This document shows positions 8,759-17,270 of a DNA stretch of 64,000 bases, piece after piece. Within the stretch, counting starts at the first letter, position 1. Each line of letters opens with the position of its first letter. The DNA is taken from NCBI RefSeq assembly GCF_015472005.1, contig NZ_BMAQ01000021.1, forward strand, positions 1 to 64,000, read 5' to 3'. A model generated the notes under the pieces. That model did no database searches. It saw only the letters and a program-made list of their open reading frames with translations, and was not told the origin of the DNA. The stretch comes from Insulibacter thermoxylanivorax. GTDB taxonomy: Bacteria > Bacillota > Bacilli > Paenibacillales > DA-C8. The translations under genes and the position numbers were made by a program.

Positions 8759-8854
8759 TTAGTACACGAAAGCGCAGGAGATGATCACCAATAAGATAAA
8801 GAGTACCAAGATCGCACCAGTAGAAGTAAAGCCTCCGTACTTCGCTGCGCTCAT
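8759..8854 (-). CDS. YjcZ family small sporulation membrane protein
   Basis: A 31-residue protein starting MSAAKYGGFTSTGAILV and continuing as one hydrophobic helix ending in CAFVY. This glycine-rich head plus a single transmembrane segment is the signature of the YjcZ family of tiny spore-associated proteins. AAGGAGTGG precedes the ATG. It stands alone on the minus strand. Family recognition is strong despite the small size; the molecular role in spores is not known. Confidence 0.85.
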   Translation of the reverse strand: MSAAKYGGFTSTGAILVLFILLVIISCAFVY

Positions 8855-9063
8855 GGACATCCACTCCTTCCCAACGAGGATAGTTCATCATATGCAGGTG
8901 TTCCGTTCTGGTATGGACGCTTGTCATGCTGCGGGATGATGTGCGCTCGCCCAGGCCTGGCTGGACGGTCGGGAAGGATGCCGCCTGACCCCGGAAAAGG
9001 TTTGACTCGGAAACTTCAGAACGTCTATACTGATAGAAAAAAGTTGAGGAGCGGCCTAAGCCT

Positions 9064-9369
9064 ATGATCTTTGCATTGTTAAAAATGTTTGGCTTCTTGG
9101 TATTGGTCTTCTTCATCATCCTGTTCTTATTCGTCATGGGGATCTTCAACAAATTATTTGGCAGAAAAGGACCGGGTTCGCCCTTCGGAACTGGAGGCAG
9201 TGCGGGGCCGATGTTCGGCGGCACGACCTTCCGCGGCAATCGCACCGTTGAACGCTGTCCGAGCTGTTACCAGACGATCTCCGTGCCCAAAGAGCCGGGC
9301 AATTGCCCGAAGTGCGGAACGCTGCTCGGGCGCAATCATGAGGGCAAGCTGCTAATTCGCCTGAATTAG
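9064..9369 (+). CDS. Membrane-anchored zinc-ribbon protein, unknown function
   Basis: A 101-residue protein with one N-terminal membrane helix (about 5-30), a Gly/Pro-rich linker, and a C-terminal zinc ribbon formed by CPSC near residue 65 and CPKC near 80. GAGGAG precedes the ATG. The ribbon would sit in the cytoplasm if the helix is oriented N-out. No enzyme motif is visible. Monocistronic with its own terminator. Confidence 0.65.
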   Translation: MIFALLKMFGFLVLVFFIILFLFVMGIFNKLFGRKGPGSPFGTGGSAGPMFGGTTFRGNRTVERCPSCYQTISVPKEPGNCPKCGTLLGRNHEGKLLIRLN

Positions 9370-9394
9370 GCGTGTTGCTAATATAACGAAATCG

Positions 9395-9439
9395 ATCACC
9401 TCTCGGCGCAGCGTGTTACTGCCCGGAAGGTGATTTTTT
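9395..9439 (+). terminator. Terminator
   Basis: ATCACCT pairs with AGGTGAT and is followed by six T; a partial inner CGG/CCG pair extends the stem. Confidence 0.75.
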
Positions 9440-9469
9440 CATTTTATGGTAACATTTTGTTTCTGGGAT

Positions 9470-9715
9470 ACGTCTAAAATGTTAGGGACTCGGGAATAAG
9501 GGAAGCAGAACTTCCGTTATCTCGCTTAGAACGGAGAAAAAGCGGAAATAAGGCAAGTCAAACTTCTCTTATTCTTTGTCTTGAGGACGAAAACCTTAAA
9601 TTTAGGCTGTGATTCCAACATTAAAGGAAATTTGACTTACACTATTTCTCGGAAAACGGGATCTTTCGGCGAATAATGTAAATTTCGTTTCTGTTATTTT
9701 TGTGAGTGCTTAAGT
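9470..9715. repeat. Dyad-repeat array B (4 units, 52-72-53 bp spacing)
   Basis: AATAAG-type left arms begin at about 9495, 9547, 9619 and 9672. The first unit pairs ATAAGGGAAG with CTTCCGTTAT (9 of 10), the second AATAAGGCAAGT with ACTTCTCTTATT (10 of 12), and the others are more decayed. The region is AT-rich and has no credible reading frame. It lies between the zinc-ribbon gene and the pheST leader. Confidence 0.65.
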
Positions 9716-9755
9716 CAGCGTGGTTACTTGACCTGCGAAGCCACTTTGCAACACG

Positions 9756-9784
9756 TTGCAAATCCAGATTGAACATGTTATAGT
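9756..9784 (+). promoter_or_regulatory. pheST promoter
   Basis: TTGCAA (9756-9761) and TATAGT (9779-9784) with a 17-bp spacer, about 30 nt before the T-box stem I. Confidence 0.6.
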
Positions 9785-9811
9785 ACGATTAACCTACCAT
9801 CTAAATTGTGA

Positions 9812-10188
9812 CATGCTGTGAAGGAGAAGAGTAGGCTGATGCTCACCCGACAGGGAGGGGGCGCCGCGGATTGAGAGCGCCTCTGGGGTTGGAGACAGCT
9901 GAAGTTCGCTCCGGAGCAGTCCTCTGAACGCGGGTATCATCGATTCGGCGGAGAGATCGCCGTTCACTGCAAGTAGGAGGTACCGGCTGGAACCGTTACC
10001 TTCCGCAAGAGTGACAGCTGCAGGTAGGTCTGCGCACTGGATCAGGATTCAGACTGCGGTCTGGAGAACGTCTGATTAAGAATGACAGATCTTTGAGATC
10101 GTCTGATCCGGGTATGGATGACCGCGGCTGTAACAAGGGTGGTACCACGGAACTCTTTCGTCCCTTATGGAGGCGGAGGAGTTTTTTT
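9812..10188 (+). ncRNA. T-box leader, phenylalanine-specific
   Basis: The conserved T-box sequence AGGGTGGTACCACGG lies at 10137-10151, followed by a GU-rich terminator stem (10152-10182) and T-run. In stem I, GGAG and GCTG on the 5' side pair with CAGC and CTCC on the 3' side, leaving a specifier loop with TTC at 9905-9907, a Phe codon. The antiterminator bulge TGGT fits a tRNA ending ACCA, as tRNA-Phe does. Uncharged tRNA-Phe should permit read-through into pheST. Confidence 0.95.
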
Positions 10189-10197
10189 GTTGGGTTT

Positions 10198-10218
10198 GAA
10201 GGGGTGCCGGGCACCTTC
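10198..10218. other. Small palindrome in the post-T-box leader
   Basis: GAAGGGGTGCC and GGCACCTTC form a compact hairpin in the ~190-nt gap between the T-box terminator and pheS. No gene is seen in that gap. Confidence 0.4.
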
Positions 10219-10382
10219 ACTAGTGATTCAGGCGATGAAAGCGGACGGCAAGCGGCGCTGGGTCGATGCCGGATGTGAGGATGCCGAGTCGTTCACGATA
10301 CAGTATGCAACACGCAGCTCTAGAGGCAGCTGTAAGCCGGGCTGCTGGCTGCGCAATGTTCTAAAGGAGGTTCATTAGGAAG

Positions 10383-11417
10383 ATGAGAGAGAAATTGGAG
10401 GCGTTACAGGCCGAAGCGCTGGCGGCGCTTGCCGAGGCGAACTCGCAGCAGGCGTTGAATGAGATCAGGGTCAAATACATGGGCAAAAAAGGCGCATTAA
10501 CCGAAGTGCTGCGCGGCATGGGGGCCCTGTCTCCCGAGGAGAGACCGGTGATCGGTCAGCTGGCGAATGAAGTAAGAGGTGCGATCGAACAGGTGCTGGA
10601 GGAGAAGGCGGCTGAGCTGGAGCGTCAGGAGACCGAGCGGCGCCTTGCTGCTGAGAAGATCGACGTGACGCTGCCGGGCCGTAAACCTGCACAAGGAGCG
10701 GTGCATCCGCTGAATAAGGTGATCCGCGAGATCGAGGATATCTTCCTCGGCATGGGATACGCGATCGCAGAAGGACCGGAGCTGGAGCAGGATTATTACA
10801 ACTTCGAAGCGCTCAATATCCCGAGGAATCACCCGGCTCGCGATATGCAGGATTCCTTCTATATCACGGAGGATCTGCTCATGCGCACGCATACGTCGCC
10901 TGTGCAGGTGCGGACGATGGAACGCATGAAGGGCGATGTTCCGGTGAAGATCATCTGCCCGGGACGCGTCTACCGCCGCGATGATGACGATGCCACCCAT
11001 TCCCATGTGTTCACGCAGATCGAAGGGCTCGTCATCGATGAGCACATCCGGATGAGCGACTTGAAGGGGACCCTCTTGCAGTTCGCACAGGAGATGTTCG
11101 GCAAGGAGACGAAGATTCGCATGCGTCCGAGTTTCTTCCCGTTCACCGAGCCGAGTGCAGAGGTCGATGTGAGCTGCGTGATGTGCGGCGGCGACGGCTG
11201 CCGGGTGTGCAAGCAAACGGGTTGGCTGGAGATCCTCGGATCCGGCATGGTGCATCCCCGCGTGCTGGAGATGGCCGGTTATGACCCCGCTAAGTACAGC
11301 GGCTTCGCCTTCGGGATGGGCGTAGAACGGATCGCGATGCTGAAGTACGGCATCGATGATATTCGTCATTTCTATATGAATGATCTGCGGTTCTTGCGGC
11401 AATTTGCACGTGTATGA
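10383..11417 (+). CDS. pheS: Phenylalanyl-tRNA synthetase alpha subunit
   Basis: A 344-residue class II synthetase alpha subunit: N-terminal coiled coil (about 1-85), then the catalytic core. Motif 2/3-type regions are visible: [11 protein letters not shown] near 148-158, [12 protein letters not shown] near 252-263 and the ATP-site stretch [17 protein letters not shown] near 306-322. It forms the alpha2-beta2 enzyme with pheT 23 bp downstream. AAGGAGG lies 12 nt before the ATG. Controlled by the Phe T-box. Confidence 0.97.
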   Translation: MREKLEALQAEALAALAEANSQQALNEIRVKYMGKKGALTEVLRGMGALSPEERPVIGQLANEVRGAIEQVLEEKAAELERQETERRLAAEKIDVTLPGRKPAQGAVHPLNKVIREIEDIFLGMGYAIAEGPELEQDYYNFEALNIPRNHPARDMQDSFYITEDLLMRTHTSPVQVRTMERMKGDVPVKIICPGRVYRRDDDDATHSHVFTQIEGLVIDEHIRMSDLKGTLLQFAQEMFGKETKIRMRPSFFPFTEPSAEVDVSCVMCGGDGCRVCKQTGWLEILGSGMVHPRVLEMAGYDPAKYSGFAFGMGVERIAMLKYGIDDIRHFYMNDLRFLRQFARV

Positions 11418-11440
11418 GTGAAAGGAGAGGTGACCCTTAG

Positions 11441-13867
11441 ATGAAAGTATCGATGCAATGGTTGTCCCAATACGTGGACTTAACGGGATATACAGGAGAG
11501 CAGCTGGCGGAGAAGCTGACGCGAAGCGGGATTGAAGTCGATGTGGTAGAGAAGCGCAACAAAGGCGTCAGCGGTGTTGTCGTCGGCTATGTGCAGACTA
11601 AGGAGAAGCATCCCAATGCCGATAAGCTGAGCGTGTGCACCGTCGATGTCGGCGGCGAGGAGCTGCTGCAGATCGTCTGTGGTGCGCCGAATGTGGCGGC
11701 AGGCCAGAAGGTGCCGGTGGCGCTGGTCGGTGCGGTGTTGCCGGATAATTTTAAGATTAAGAAAGCAAAACTGCGCGGCGTAGAATCGCATGGCATGATC
11801 TGTTCGGCCAAGGAGCTCGGTATGAACGATAAGCTGCTGCCGAAGGAGATCCAAGAAGGGATCTTGGTGCTCCCGGAACATGCGGAGATCGGCAGCGATG
11901 TGACGGAACTGCTCGGCCTGAACGATGAAGTATTGGAACTGGATCTGACGCCGAACCGCTCCGACTGCCTCAGCATGATCGGGGTGGCCTATGAGATGGC
12001 GGCTGTCCTGGGCTGCGAGCTGAAACTGCCGGAGCCCCAAGTTCAGGAGTCGGATGCGAAGCGGACGGAGGAGGCTTTCCAGATCTCCATTGACGCGGAG
12101 GATGCGTGCAGCATGTATACGGCGCGCCTCATCGAGGGCGTGACGATCGCACCGTCCCCGCTGTGGCTGCAGAACCGCTTGATGGCAGCGGGCATACGGC
12201 CGATTAACAACGTCGTCGATGTCACGAACTACGTGATGCTGGAGTATGGTCAGCCCCTGCACGCCTTTGACGCTGACCGCTTAGCCGGCGGCCGCATCCA
12301 TGTGCGTTATGCTCGTCCGGAGGAGACGATCACCACCCTCGATGATGTGGAGCGGAAGCTGGAGCCGTGGATGCTTGTGATCGCCGATACGGAGAAGCCC
12401 GTAGCGCTTGCAGGGGTGATGGGCGGAGCGAACTCCGAGGTGACGCCGCAGACGACCCGCATCTTGCTGGAATCGGCGAAGTTCGACGGCGGTAAGGTAC
12501 GCAAGACTTCCAGAGAGCTTGGCCTGCGTTCGGAATCGAGTCTGCGCTTCGAGAAGGAAGTGAACCCGGAGGCTGTCGTGGCAGCATTGAATCGCGCTGC
12601 GGAGCTGATCCTGGAGACGGCAGGCGGACAAGCGGCGGCGGGGATCGCTTCAGCGGTGACGCAGGAGTTCACCGAGCCGGTGATCTCGATTGGTGCGGAG
12701 CGCGTGAATCAATATCTGGGCACGGAGCTTGCCCTGTCCGATATGAAGCAGATCTTCGACCGGCTTCGTTTCACCTATGAGGAGCAAGGCGGCCAGCTGG
12801 CCGTGCGCGTCCCTTTGCGCCGCGGAGATATTACCCGGGATGTGGATCTGATCGAAGAGGTAGCGAGACTCTATGGCTACGACAACATCCCGGCGACGCC
12901 GATCAGAGGCGTGACGACCCCGGGTTCGCGTACGCGCAGCCAGCGCATCCGCATGGAGATCAGCCGATATCTGAATGCAGCCGGGCTGCATGAGGCGATT
13001 CTGTATTCGTTCACGCATCCCGACCGCATCGCAGAATACCGCGGCTTGTATCCGCATGTGAAGCCCATCAAACTGTCGATGCCGATGAGCACGGAGCGCA
13101 GCGTGCTGCGTACGAGTTTGATCCCGCATCTGATCGATACGGCGGTCTATAACCGCAATCGGAATATCGATGATGTGGCGGTCTTCGAGATCGGTGCAGT
13201 ATTCCTGACCGAAGAGGAACACCTAAGGAAGCAGCCAGAGGAGAAGTTCCTCGTGAGCGCCCTGTGGACCGGCAATCAACAGGCAGATCACTGGAGCGGC
13301 AAATCCCGCAAGGTCGACTTCTTCGATCTAAAGGGTGTGCTCGAAGGGCTGTTCGCCCATCTGGCCCTGCCGCATGTGGCATTCCGCGCCCATGCTGTGG
13401 AAGGACTGCATCCGGGCCGCGCGGCTGAACTGTATATCGGTGAGCAGCGGATCGGTGTGATCGGTCAGCTGCATCCGGATCTGGAACGCCGCTATGACCT
13501 TGATGATACGTACATCTTCGAGGTGGAACTCGATGCGTTGATCGAGCATGCCGATCTCTCGCTGACCTATGAGGCACTGCCGAGATATCCGTCCATCGCA
13601 CGGGATATCGCCGTCGTCGTCGATCGGGAGCTGCCTGTGGAAGAACTGAAGTCCACGGTTCGTGAAGCGGGCGGAGCATGGCTTAGATCGGTGGAGGTGT
13701 TCGACATCTATGTCGGTGAGCGCCTTGGCAGCGATAAGAAGAGCGTCGCGCTCTCCCTCGTATACCGGGATGATGAACGAACGCTGACGGATGAGGAAGT
13801 GAATGAACGCAATCAATACGTCATCCAGCAGCTGGAGACCATCTATGGAGCACAATTGAGGAATTAA
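11441..13867 (+). CDS. pheT: Phenylalanyl-tRNA synthetase beta subunit
   Basis: An 808-residue subunit of normal length. Visible parts are an EMAP/Myf-like tRNA-binding domain (about 40-150), the B3/B4 editing domain in the middle with ESAKFDGGKVRKTSRELGLRSE, the B5 region, and a C-terminal ferredoxin-like anticodon-binding domain ending in NQYVIQQLE. The beta subunit hydrolyses Tyr-tRNA-Phe and supports catalysis by PheS. AAAGGAG precedes the ATG. It is the second gene of pheST. Confidence 0.97.
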   Translation: MKVSMQWLSQYVDLTGYTGEQLAEKLTRSGIEVDVVEKRNKGVSGVVVGYVQTKEKHPNADKLSVCTVDVGGEELLQIVCGAPNVAAGQKVPVALVGAVLPDNFKIKKAKLRGVESHGMICSAKELGMNDKLLPKEIQEGILVLPEHAEIGSDVTELLGLNDEVLELDLTPNRSDCLSMIGVAYEMAAVLGCELKLPEPQVQESDAKRTEEAFQISIDAEDACSMYTARLIEGVTIAPSPLWLQNRLMAAGIRPINNVVDVTNYVMLEYGQPLHAFDADRLAGGRIHVRYARPEETITTLDDVERKLEPWMLVIADTEKPVALAGVMGGANSEVTPQTTRILLESAKFDGGKVRKTSRELGLRSESSLRFEKEVNPEAVVAALNRAAELILETAGGQAAAGIASAVTQEFTEPVISIGAERVNQYLGTELALSDMKQIFDRLRFTYEEQGGQLAVRVPLRRGDITRDVDLIEEVARLYGYDNIPATPIRGVTTPGSRTRSQRIRMEISRYLNAAGLHEAILYSFTHPDRIAEYRGLYPHVKPIKLSMPMSTERSVLRTSLIPHLIDTAVYNRNRNIDDVAVFEIGAVFLTEEEHLRKQPEEKFLVSALWTGNQQADHWSGKSRKVDFFDLKGVLEGLFAHLALPHVAFRAHAVEGLHPGRAAELYIGEQRIGVIGQLHPDLERRYDLDDTYIFEVELDALIEHADLSLTYEALPRYPSIARDIAVVVDRELPVEELKSTVREAGGAWLRSVEVFDIYVGERLGSDKKSVALSLVYRDDERTLTDEEVNERNQYVIQQLETIYGAQLRN

Positions 13868-13924
13868 ATCGGCAAGATTAGAAAATCAAGCAGGAATAAT
13901 CGCTTCGAACAGCGAACGTATTAA

Positions 13925-13960
13925 GATGGGGGAGTCTCTGCTCTGCAGAACTCTCCCATC
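13925..13960 (+). other. Stem-loop between pheT and zapA
   Basis: GATGGGGGAGT pairs with ACTCTCCCATC (one mismatch) around a 14-nt loop. No T-run follows, so transcription may continue into zapA at reduced level. Confidence 0.55.
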
Positions 13961-14018
13961 ACATGATTCAATGATTTCGACGCACAACTTCGGTCAGCGC
14001 AAGCAGGAGGTGCCCAGC

Positions 14019-14780
14019 ATGAAGGAAAATAAAACAAGTGTCCCAGTGGAGATCTACGGCACAAAATATAAACTGCTTGCCGACTCAGCATCGTCCGCAA
14101 GCTATGTAACGATGGTCGCAGCTCATGTTGACGAGCAGATGCACAAGATCGCTGAGCAGCATCCGCAATTGGACTTGGCTAGACTTGCTGTGTTGGCTGC
14201 CATCAATACAGCGGATGAATTGTTGAAAACGAAGGAACAATTCGAACGAGCTAATGCTGTTGCGATCGAGAAGAAGAACCAGGAAATCAATGAGATTAGA
14301 GGCAAGATCGACGAGATTCAAGGGAAATATAATGAAGCAAAGGAACAGCTCAACGAGCTGAATGTGAAGCACGCAGATACGATGAAGGAACTGACTGCAC
14401 TCCGTGAACAGCACGAAGCGAAGCTCAAGGAACTGAACCAGCTTCGCGCTAAGCATCAAGCAGCCGTACAGGAACGGGACGAGCTGTTCAAGAAGCATAA
14501 GCGCATGGAAGAAGAGCTGGCGGCTGCCCGCCGCCAAAACGAGAAGGCCGAACAGGATCTGAAGGCCTTAAGAAGCGAACATGAGGCGCTGAAACAGCAG
14601 CTCGCCGCTGTTAAACTGCAGAAGGCTTCTGCGGAAGCGGCGCCGGGCAGAGAAGGTGTGCGGGATTCCGGCGAGATGTCGATCTACGAACAGTATGAGA
14701 AATTAAAACAAGAGTATACCAAACTGCAAAATGAGTTCAACGAATGGATTGAACTGACAGAAGAAGAGCTGCGTAACTAG
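14019..14780 (+). CDS. zapA: ZapA-like cell-division protein with a long coiled-coil extension
   Basis: Residues 1-90 match ZapA: VEIYGTKYKLLADSASSASY at the N-terminus, then the dimer helix with LAVLAAINTADELLK. The remaining ~160 residues are a nearly uninterrupted charged coiled coil (Glu/Lys/Gln/Ala-rich). Typical ZapA is 85-100 residues; this one has 253. ZapA binds and bundles FtsZ at midcell. The ATG at 14019 has AGGAGG upstream; an earlier in-frame ATG at 13926 lies in the hairpin and has no SD. Next to pheST and mutS2, as in related genomes. Confidence 0.82.
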   Translation: MKENKTSVPVEIYGTKYKLLADSASSASYVTMVAAHVDEQMHKIAEQHPQLDLARLAVLAAINTADELLKTKEQFERANAVAIEKKNQEINEIRGKIDEIQGKYNEAKEQLNELNVKHADTMKELTALREQHEAKLKELNQLRAKHQAAVQERDELFKKHKRMEEELAAARRQNEKAEQDLKALRSEHEALKQQLAAVKLQKASAEAAPGREGVRDSGEMSIYEQYEKLKQEYTKLQNEFNEWIELTEEELRN

Positions 14781-14785
14781 AAAAG

Positions 14786-14825
14786 CAGCTCCCGCTGACC
14801 TATAGGTAAGCAGGAGCTGTTTTTT
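14786..14825 (+). terminator. zapA terminator
   Basis: CAGCTCCCGCT pairs with AGCAGGAGCTG (one mismatch), followed by six T. Also suitable for the convergent lipoprotein gene. Confidence 0.85.
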
Positions 14826-14829
14826 GTGC

Positions 14830-15207
14830 TTATTCAACGACCAGATAGGCGGTCATACTCGTATGACCGACGCCGCAGTATAAGCTGCAAGTAATCTTAT
14901 AACGTCCCGGTTCGCGGAATTTGACAACGACGGACTCGTTATTCCGCAGTCGAATATTCGTATTGGCGATATGGATGCCGTGAGCACCCTCGATGTCTTG
15001 ATAGATGATCTTGACGGCCTCATCGACGGATACATGATATTCTTCGGAATCAAAATAGAAATTCCCGCCTTGGATGAGGACCTCCCGTTCATCGCCGGCA
15101 GCTTCCACCCGCTCGGCTGCAGAGCCTGAAACATCTTCAGAGCTGCACGCAGCCAAAGCCAGGCTGAGCATGACAGCGGCGAAGACGGTGATGATACGCT
15201 TCCCCAT
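14830..15207 (-). CDS. Lipoprotein with a cupredoxin domain and CuA-type motif
   Basis: A 125-residue protein: lipoprotein signal with lipobox LALAAC (lipid Cys21), short linker, then a cupredoxin-like domain. The C-terminal C-x3-C-x3-H-x2-M pattern (Cys107, Cys111, His115, Met118) with an upstream His76 or His79 reproduces the CuA ligand set of cytochrome oxidase subunit II, without the two transmembrane helices of that subunit. Probable roles are extracytoplasmic copper handling or electron transfer. ATG 15207 is chosen because GGGAG lies 8 nt upstream; GTG 15216 is an alternative. Monocistronic. Confidence 0.75.
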   Translation of the reverse strand: MGKRIITVFAAVMLSLALAACSSEDVSGSAAERVEAAGDEREVLIQGGNFYFDSEEYHVSVDEAVKIIYQDIEGAHGIHIANTNIRLRNNESVVVKFREPGRYKITCSLYCGVGHTSMTAYLVVE

Positions 15208-15281
15208 AACCTTCACTCCCGCCCAATTCTTCCAAACATTTAGACATGAAAGCAGCTGTTAAACTGCCGCCTCTGAGTGGA

Positions 15282-15462
15282 TTTTGTCTGATTTTTAGGA
15301 TAAAAACACTGGCTGGACCTGCTTCTCACCCGTTTTATCCGAAATTTGGGACAAAACCGGCGAACCGCAGCCTGACTGCACTTTTTTTGTCCTAACTTTA
15401 GGACAAAAACGTCAAACGTCCTGCCAGTCCCATATGTTTTGTCCAATTTTTCGTATAAATTT
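15282..15462. repeat. Dyad-repeat array C (4 units, 51-52-52 bp spacing)
   Basis: Units start at 15282, 15333, 15385 and 15437. The third is nearly perfect: TTTTGTCCTAA, one nucleotide, then its complement (15385-15408). The first two keep both arms with substitutions, while the fourth has a decayed right arm. The ~27-bp spacers are unrelated. The array fills the gap between the CuA-type lipoprotein gene and the carboxypeptidase gene; no gene is seen there. Confidence 0.85.
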
Positions 15463-15569
15463 CCGCATGATCCTTAACCCGACCTTGGTCCCACACGTAT
15501 CCCGCTTGTGTTTGATCCGATGTCTCCGATCAAGCCGGATGATGTATGATCAAACAATCCTTCCCCGGG

Positions 15570-16511
15570 TCACCCGTTCATGTTCACCGCGTTCACGCTT
15601 TCCGGCAGGAAGAACTCCTCCATCGTCCAGTCGTTCTCGTACAGGATCTGTGCCAGTTCGACGCCGACATAGCGCAGATGCCAAGGTTCATATTGGTAGC
15701 CGGTGATCTCTTCCTTGCCGAGGGGATAACGGATGATAAAGCCAAATTCATGCGCATGTTCGGCCAGCCACTTCGCTTCTTCCGTATCAGCGAAACAATT
15801 CCTCGCGGCACATCTGCCGGAAAGCTCGGCGACATCCATCGCCAGTCCCGTCATGTGCTCGCTGTGACCGGGTCTTGCGCTGTACTTATCAGCTGCCTCC
15901 TGACCGTCGCGCGCCGCGTATTTCTCGTAGAGCATCTTCTGAATGGCATAGGAACGATAACCGGATACGCCTGCCAGTTCAATCCCGTCTTCCTTGGCCG
16001 CTGCGAACATCTCGACCAGAGCGTCGGCTGCCACTTGGCGCAGGGAATGGACCGAATCATCCTGATAGACGAAGGGGATGTCCACCTTCACTAAGTCGTC
16101 GGGTTCGTAATCTTCCGGCAAACCGTAGGTCTTGTTCACGAGAACGGCGATCGATGCAGGGTCAGTGATGTCGTAACGGGTACGGATCGCCTCGAGTGCA
16201 TCGGCCTCCCTGTCCATATGCTCATCTTCTTGCGGATTCGGCTCCTCCGGCGGAGTGCCTTCATGTTCATCCTGACCGGCTTCGGTCGTCGGCTGCTCAG
16301 GATCTTGAGCATGCTCGCCGGCATCCTGTGCGGGGTTGTCCATCTCATCGGCGTCAGCTTGCTGAGACGGCGTCAGTTCGGTCCCGTGCGAGGGGGCTTG
16401 TCCGATCGTGCGGCCATCGGCGCCGCTGCATGCCGTCAACATCAGCATGCCGATCAGCGCCGCCAGCACGAAGAACCGCCGCAAGTGTCTCAGATTATGT
16501 AATCCATGCAT
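15570..16511 (-). CDS. VanY-like D-alanyl-D-alanine carboxypeptidase lipoprotein
   Basis: A 313-residue protein. Lipobox LTAC (Cys28) is followed by a long acidic, Pro/Glu/Asp-rich linker (about 35-105), then a peptidase M15B domain. Zinc and catalytic motifs are SGYRSY, the stretch SARPGHSEHMTGLAMDV, and EPWHLRYVG near the C-terminus. It should trim terminal D-Ala from peptidoglycan stems outside the membrane. Lone gene on the minus strand with no resistance genes near it, so a general cell-wall role is more likely than vancomycin resistance. Confidence 0.88.
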   Translation of the reverse strand: MHGLHNLRHLRRFFVLAALIGMLMLTACSGADGRTIGQAPSHGTELTPSQQADADEMDNPAQDAGEHAQDPEQPTTEAGQDEHEGTPPEEPNPQEDEHMDREADALEAIRTRYDITDPASIAVLVNKTYGLPEDYEPDDLVKVDIPFVYQDDSVHSLRQVAADALVEMFAAAKEDGIELAGVSGYRSYAIQKMLYEKYAARDGQEAADKYSARPGHSEHMTGLAMDVAELSGRCAARNCFADTEEAKWLAEHAHEFGFIIRYPLGKEEITGYQYEPWHLRYVGVELAQILYENDWTMEEFFLPESVNAVNMNG

Positions 16512-16657
16512 GCTCTATCTACCTCCAGCTGTTATGACCATTATGTCAGAATTCGCGAAGGTTTTGAAGAACTAATCTACAAAAGTAAAACTTATCGCTG
16601 AAAAAAGAAAACTTGGCAGAATCGCAAGCGTAAGAACAAAAAAAGATGCATGATACC

Positions 16658-16712
16658 GAAAAACGGACACAGCGGATGGAACAGCCGGCTCCGGTCATTC
16701 TCTGTGTCCGTA
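16658..16712 (-). terminator. Terminator of the YvlD-like gene
   Basis: ACGGACACAG and CTGTGTCCGT form a perfect 10-bp stem with an inner CCGG helix; on the minus strand it is followed by TTTTT. Confidence 0.75.
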
Positions 16713-16762
16713 CGGTAGGATTCAAGCATGATCGATTCGTATTTCATCTATACAGCCAAGGT

Positions 16763-17131
16763 TCAGCTTCTGCGGCGGGAGTTCTCATTTGCCAGATCGA
16801 AGGGTGTGGCCACTGGGATGAACAGGTCGATGATCCCGATCACCAGGGCAGCCAGCAAGGCGCCGATGATGGAAACATCCACTCCGCCGACGATGAATTG
16901 GGACAGCCAGATAATCGCTGCACTTGCTAAGAAGCCGACGATCCCGCGTCCGAAGGGAGTCACCCTGCGGCCGAAGATCCCCTCGATGATCCATCCCACG
17001 ATTGCGATCACCAGAGCCAAGAACAGTGCACTCCAGAAGCCGCCCACCTCGAATGCAGGGACGATAAAACCAACCAGCATCAATACTATGGCAGATACGA
17101 TAAAACGCACGATCGTTCCGAGCCAATTCAT
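16763..17131 (-). CDS. YvlD/phage holin superfamily IV membrane protein
   Basis: A 122-residue protein with four hydrophobic segments and the family features MNWLGTIVRFIVSAIVLM, GWIIEGIFGRRVTPFGRGIVGFL and a C-terminal IDLFIPV. Members are often part of cell-envelope stress regulons, but the molecular function is unknown; the holin name is historical. Start is ATG 17131 with AGGAGGT upstream; the longer open frame to 17314 lacks support. Divergent from mutS2. Confidence 0.78.
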   Translation of the reverse strand: MNWLGTIVRFIVSAIVLMLVGFIVPAFEVGGFWSALFLALVIAIVGWIIEGIFGRRVTPFGRGIVGFLASAAIIWLSQFIVGGVDVSIIGALLAALVIGIIDLFIPVATPFDLANENSRRRS

Positions 17132-17270
17132 GTAAACATGCCACCTCCTATTATGGATTGCACGCTTATTGTGGACATGGGGACATCGTGATATGACAGG
17201 TAGTTGCAGGCAGTCGCGTGCTGTCATGCATTTGGTTATAATAGGGGGAGAAGGGGTGTCGCGATATATA

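Noticed and set aside
16763-17131. Prophage holin
   Set aside because: The superfamily name includes phage holins, but the YvlD-like protein is a chromosomal envelope-stress type and no phage genes surround it.
17169-17270. Upstream start for mutS2 giving 34 or 5 extra residues
   Set aside because: The ATG at 17271 aligns with the conserved MutS2 N-terminus; the extra sequence does not resemble the family.
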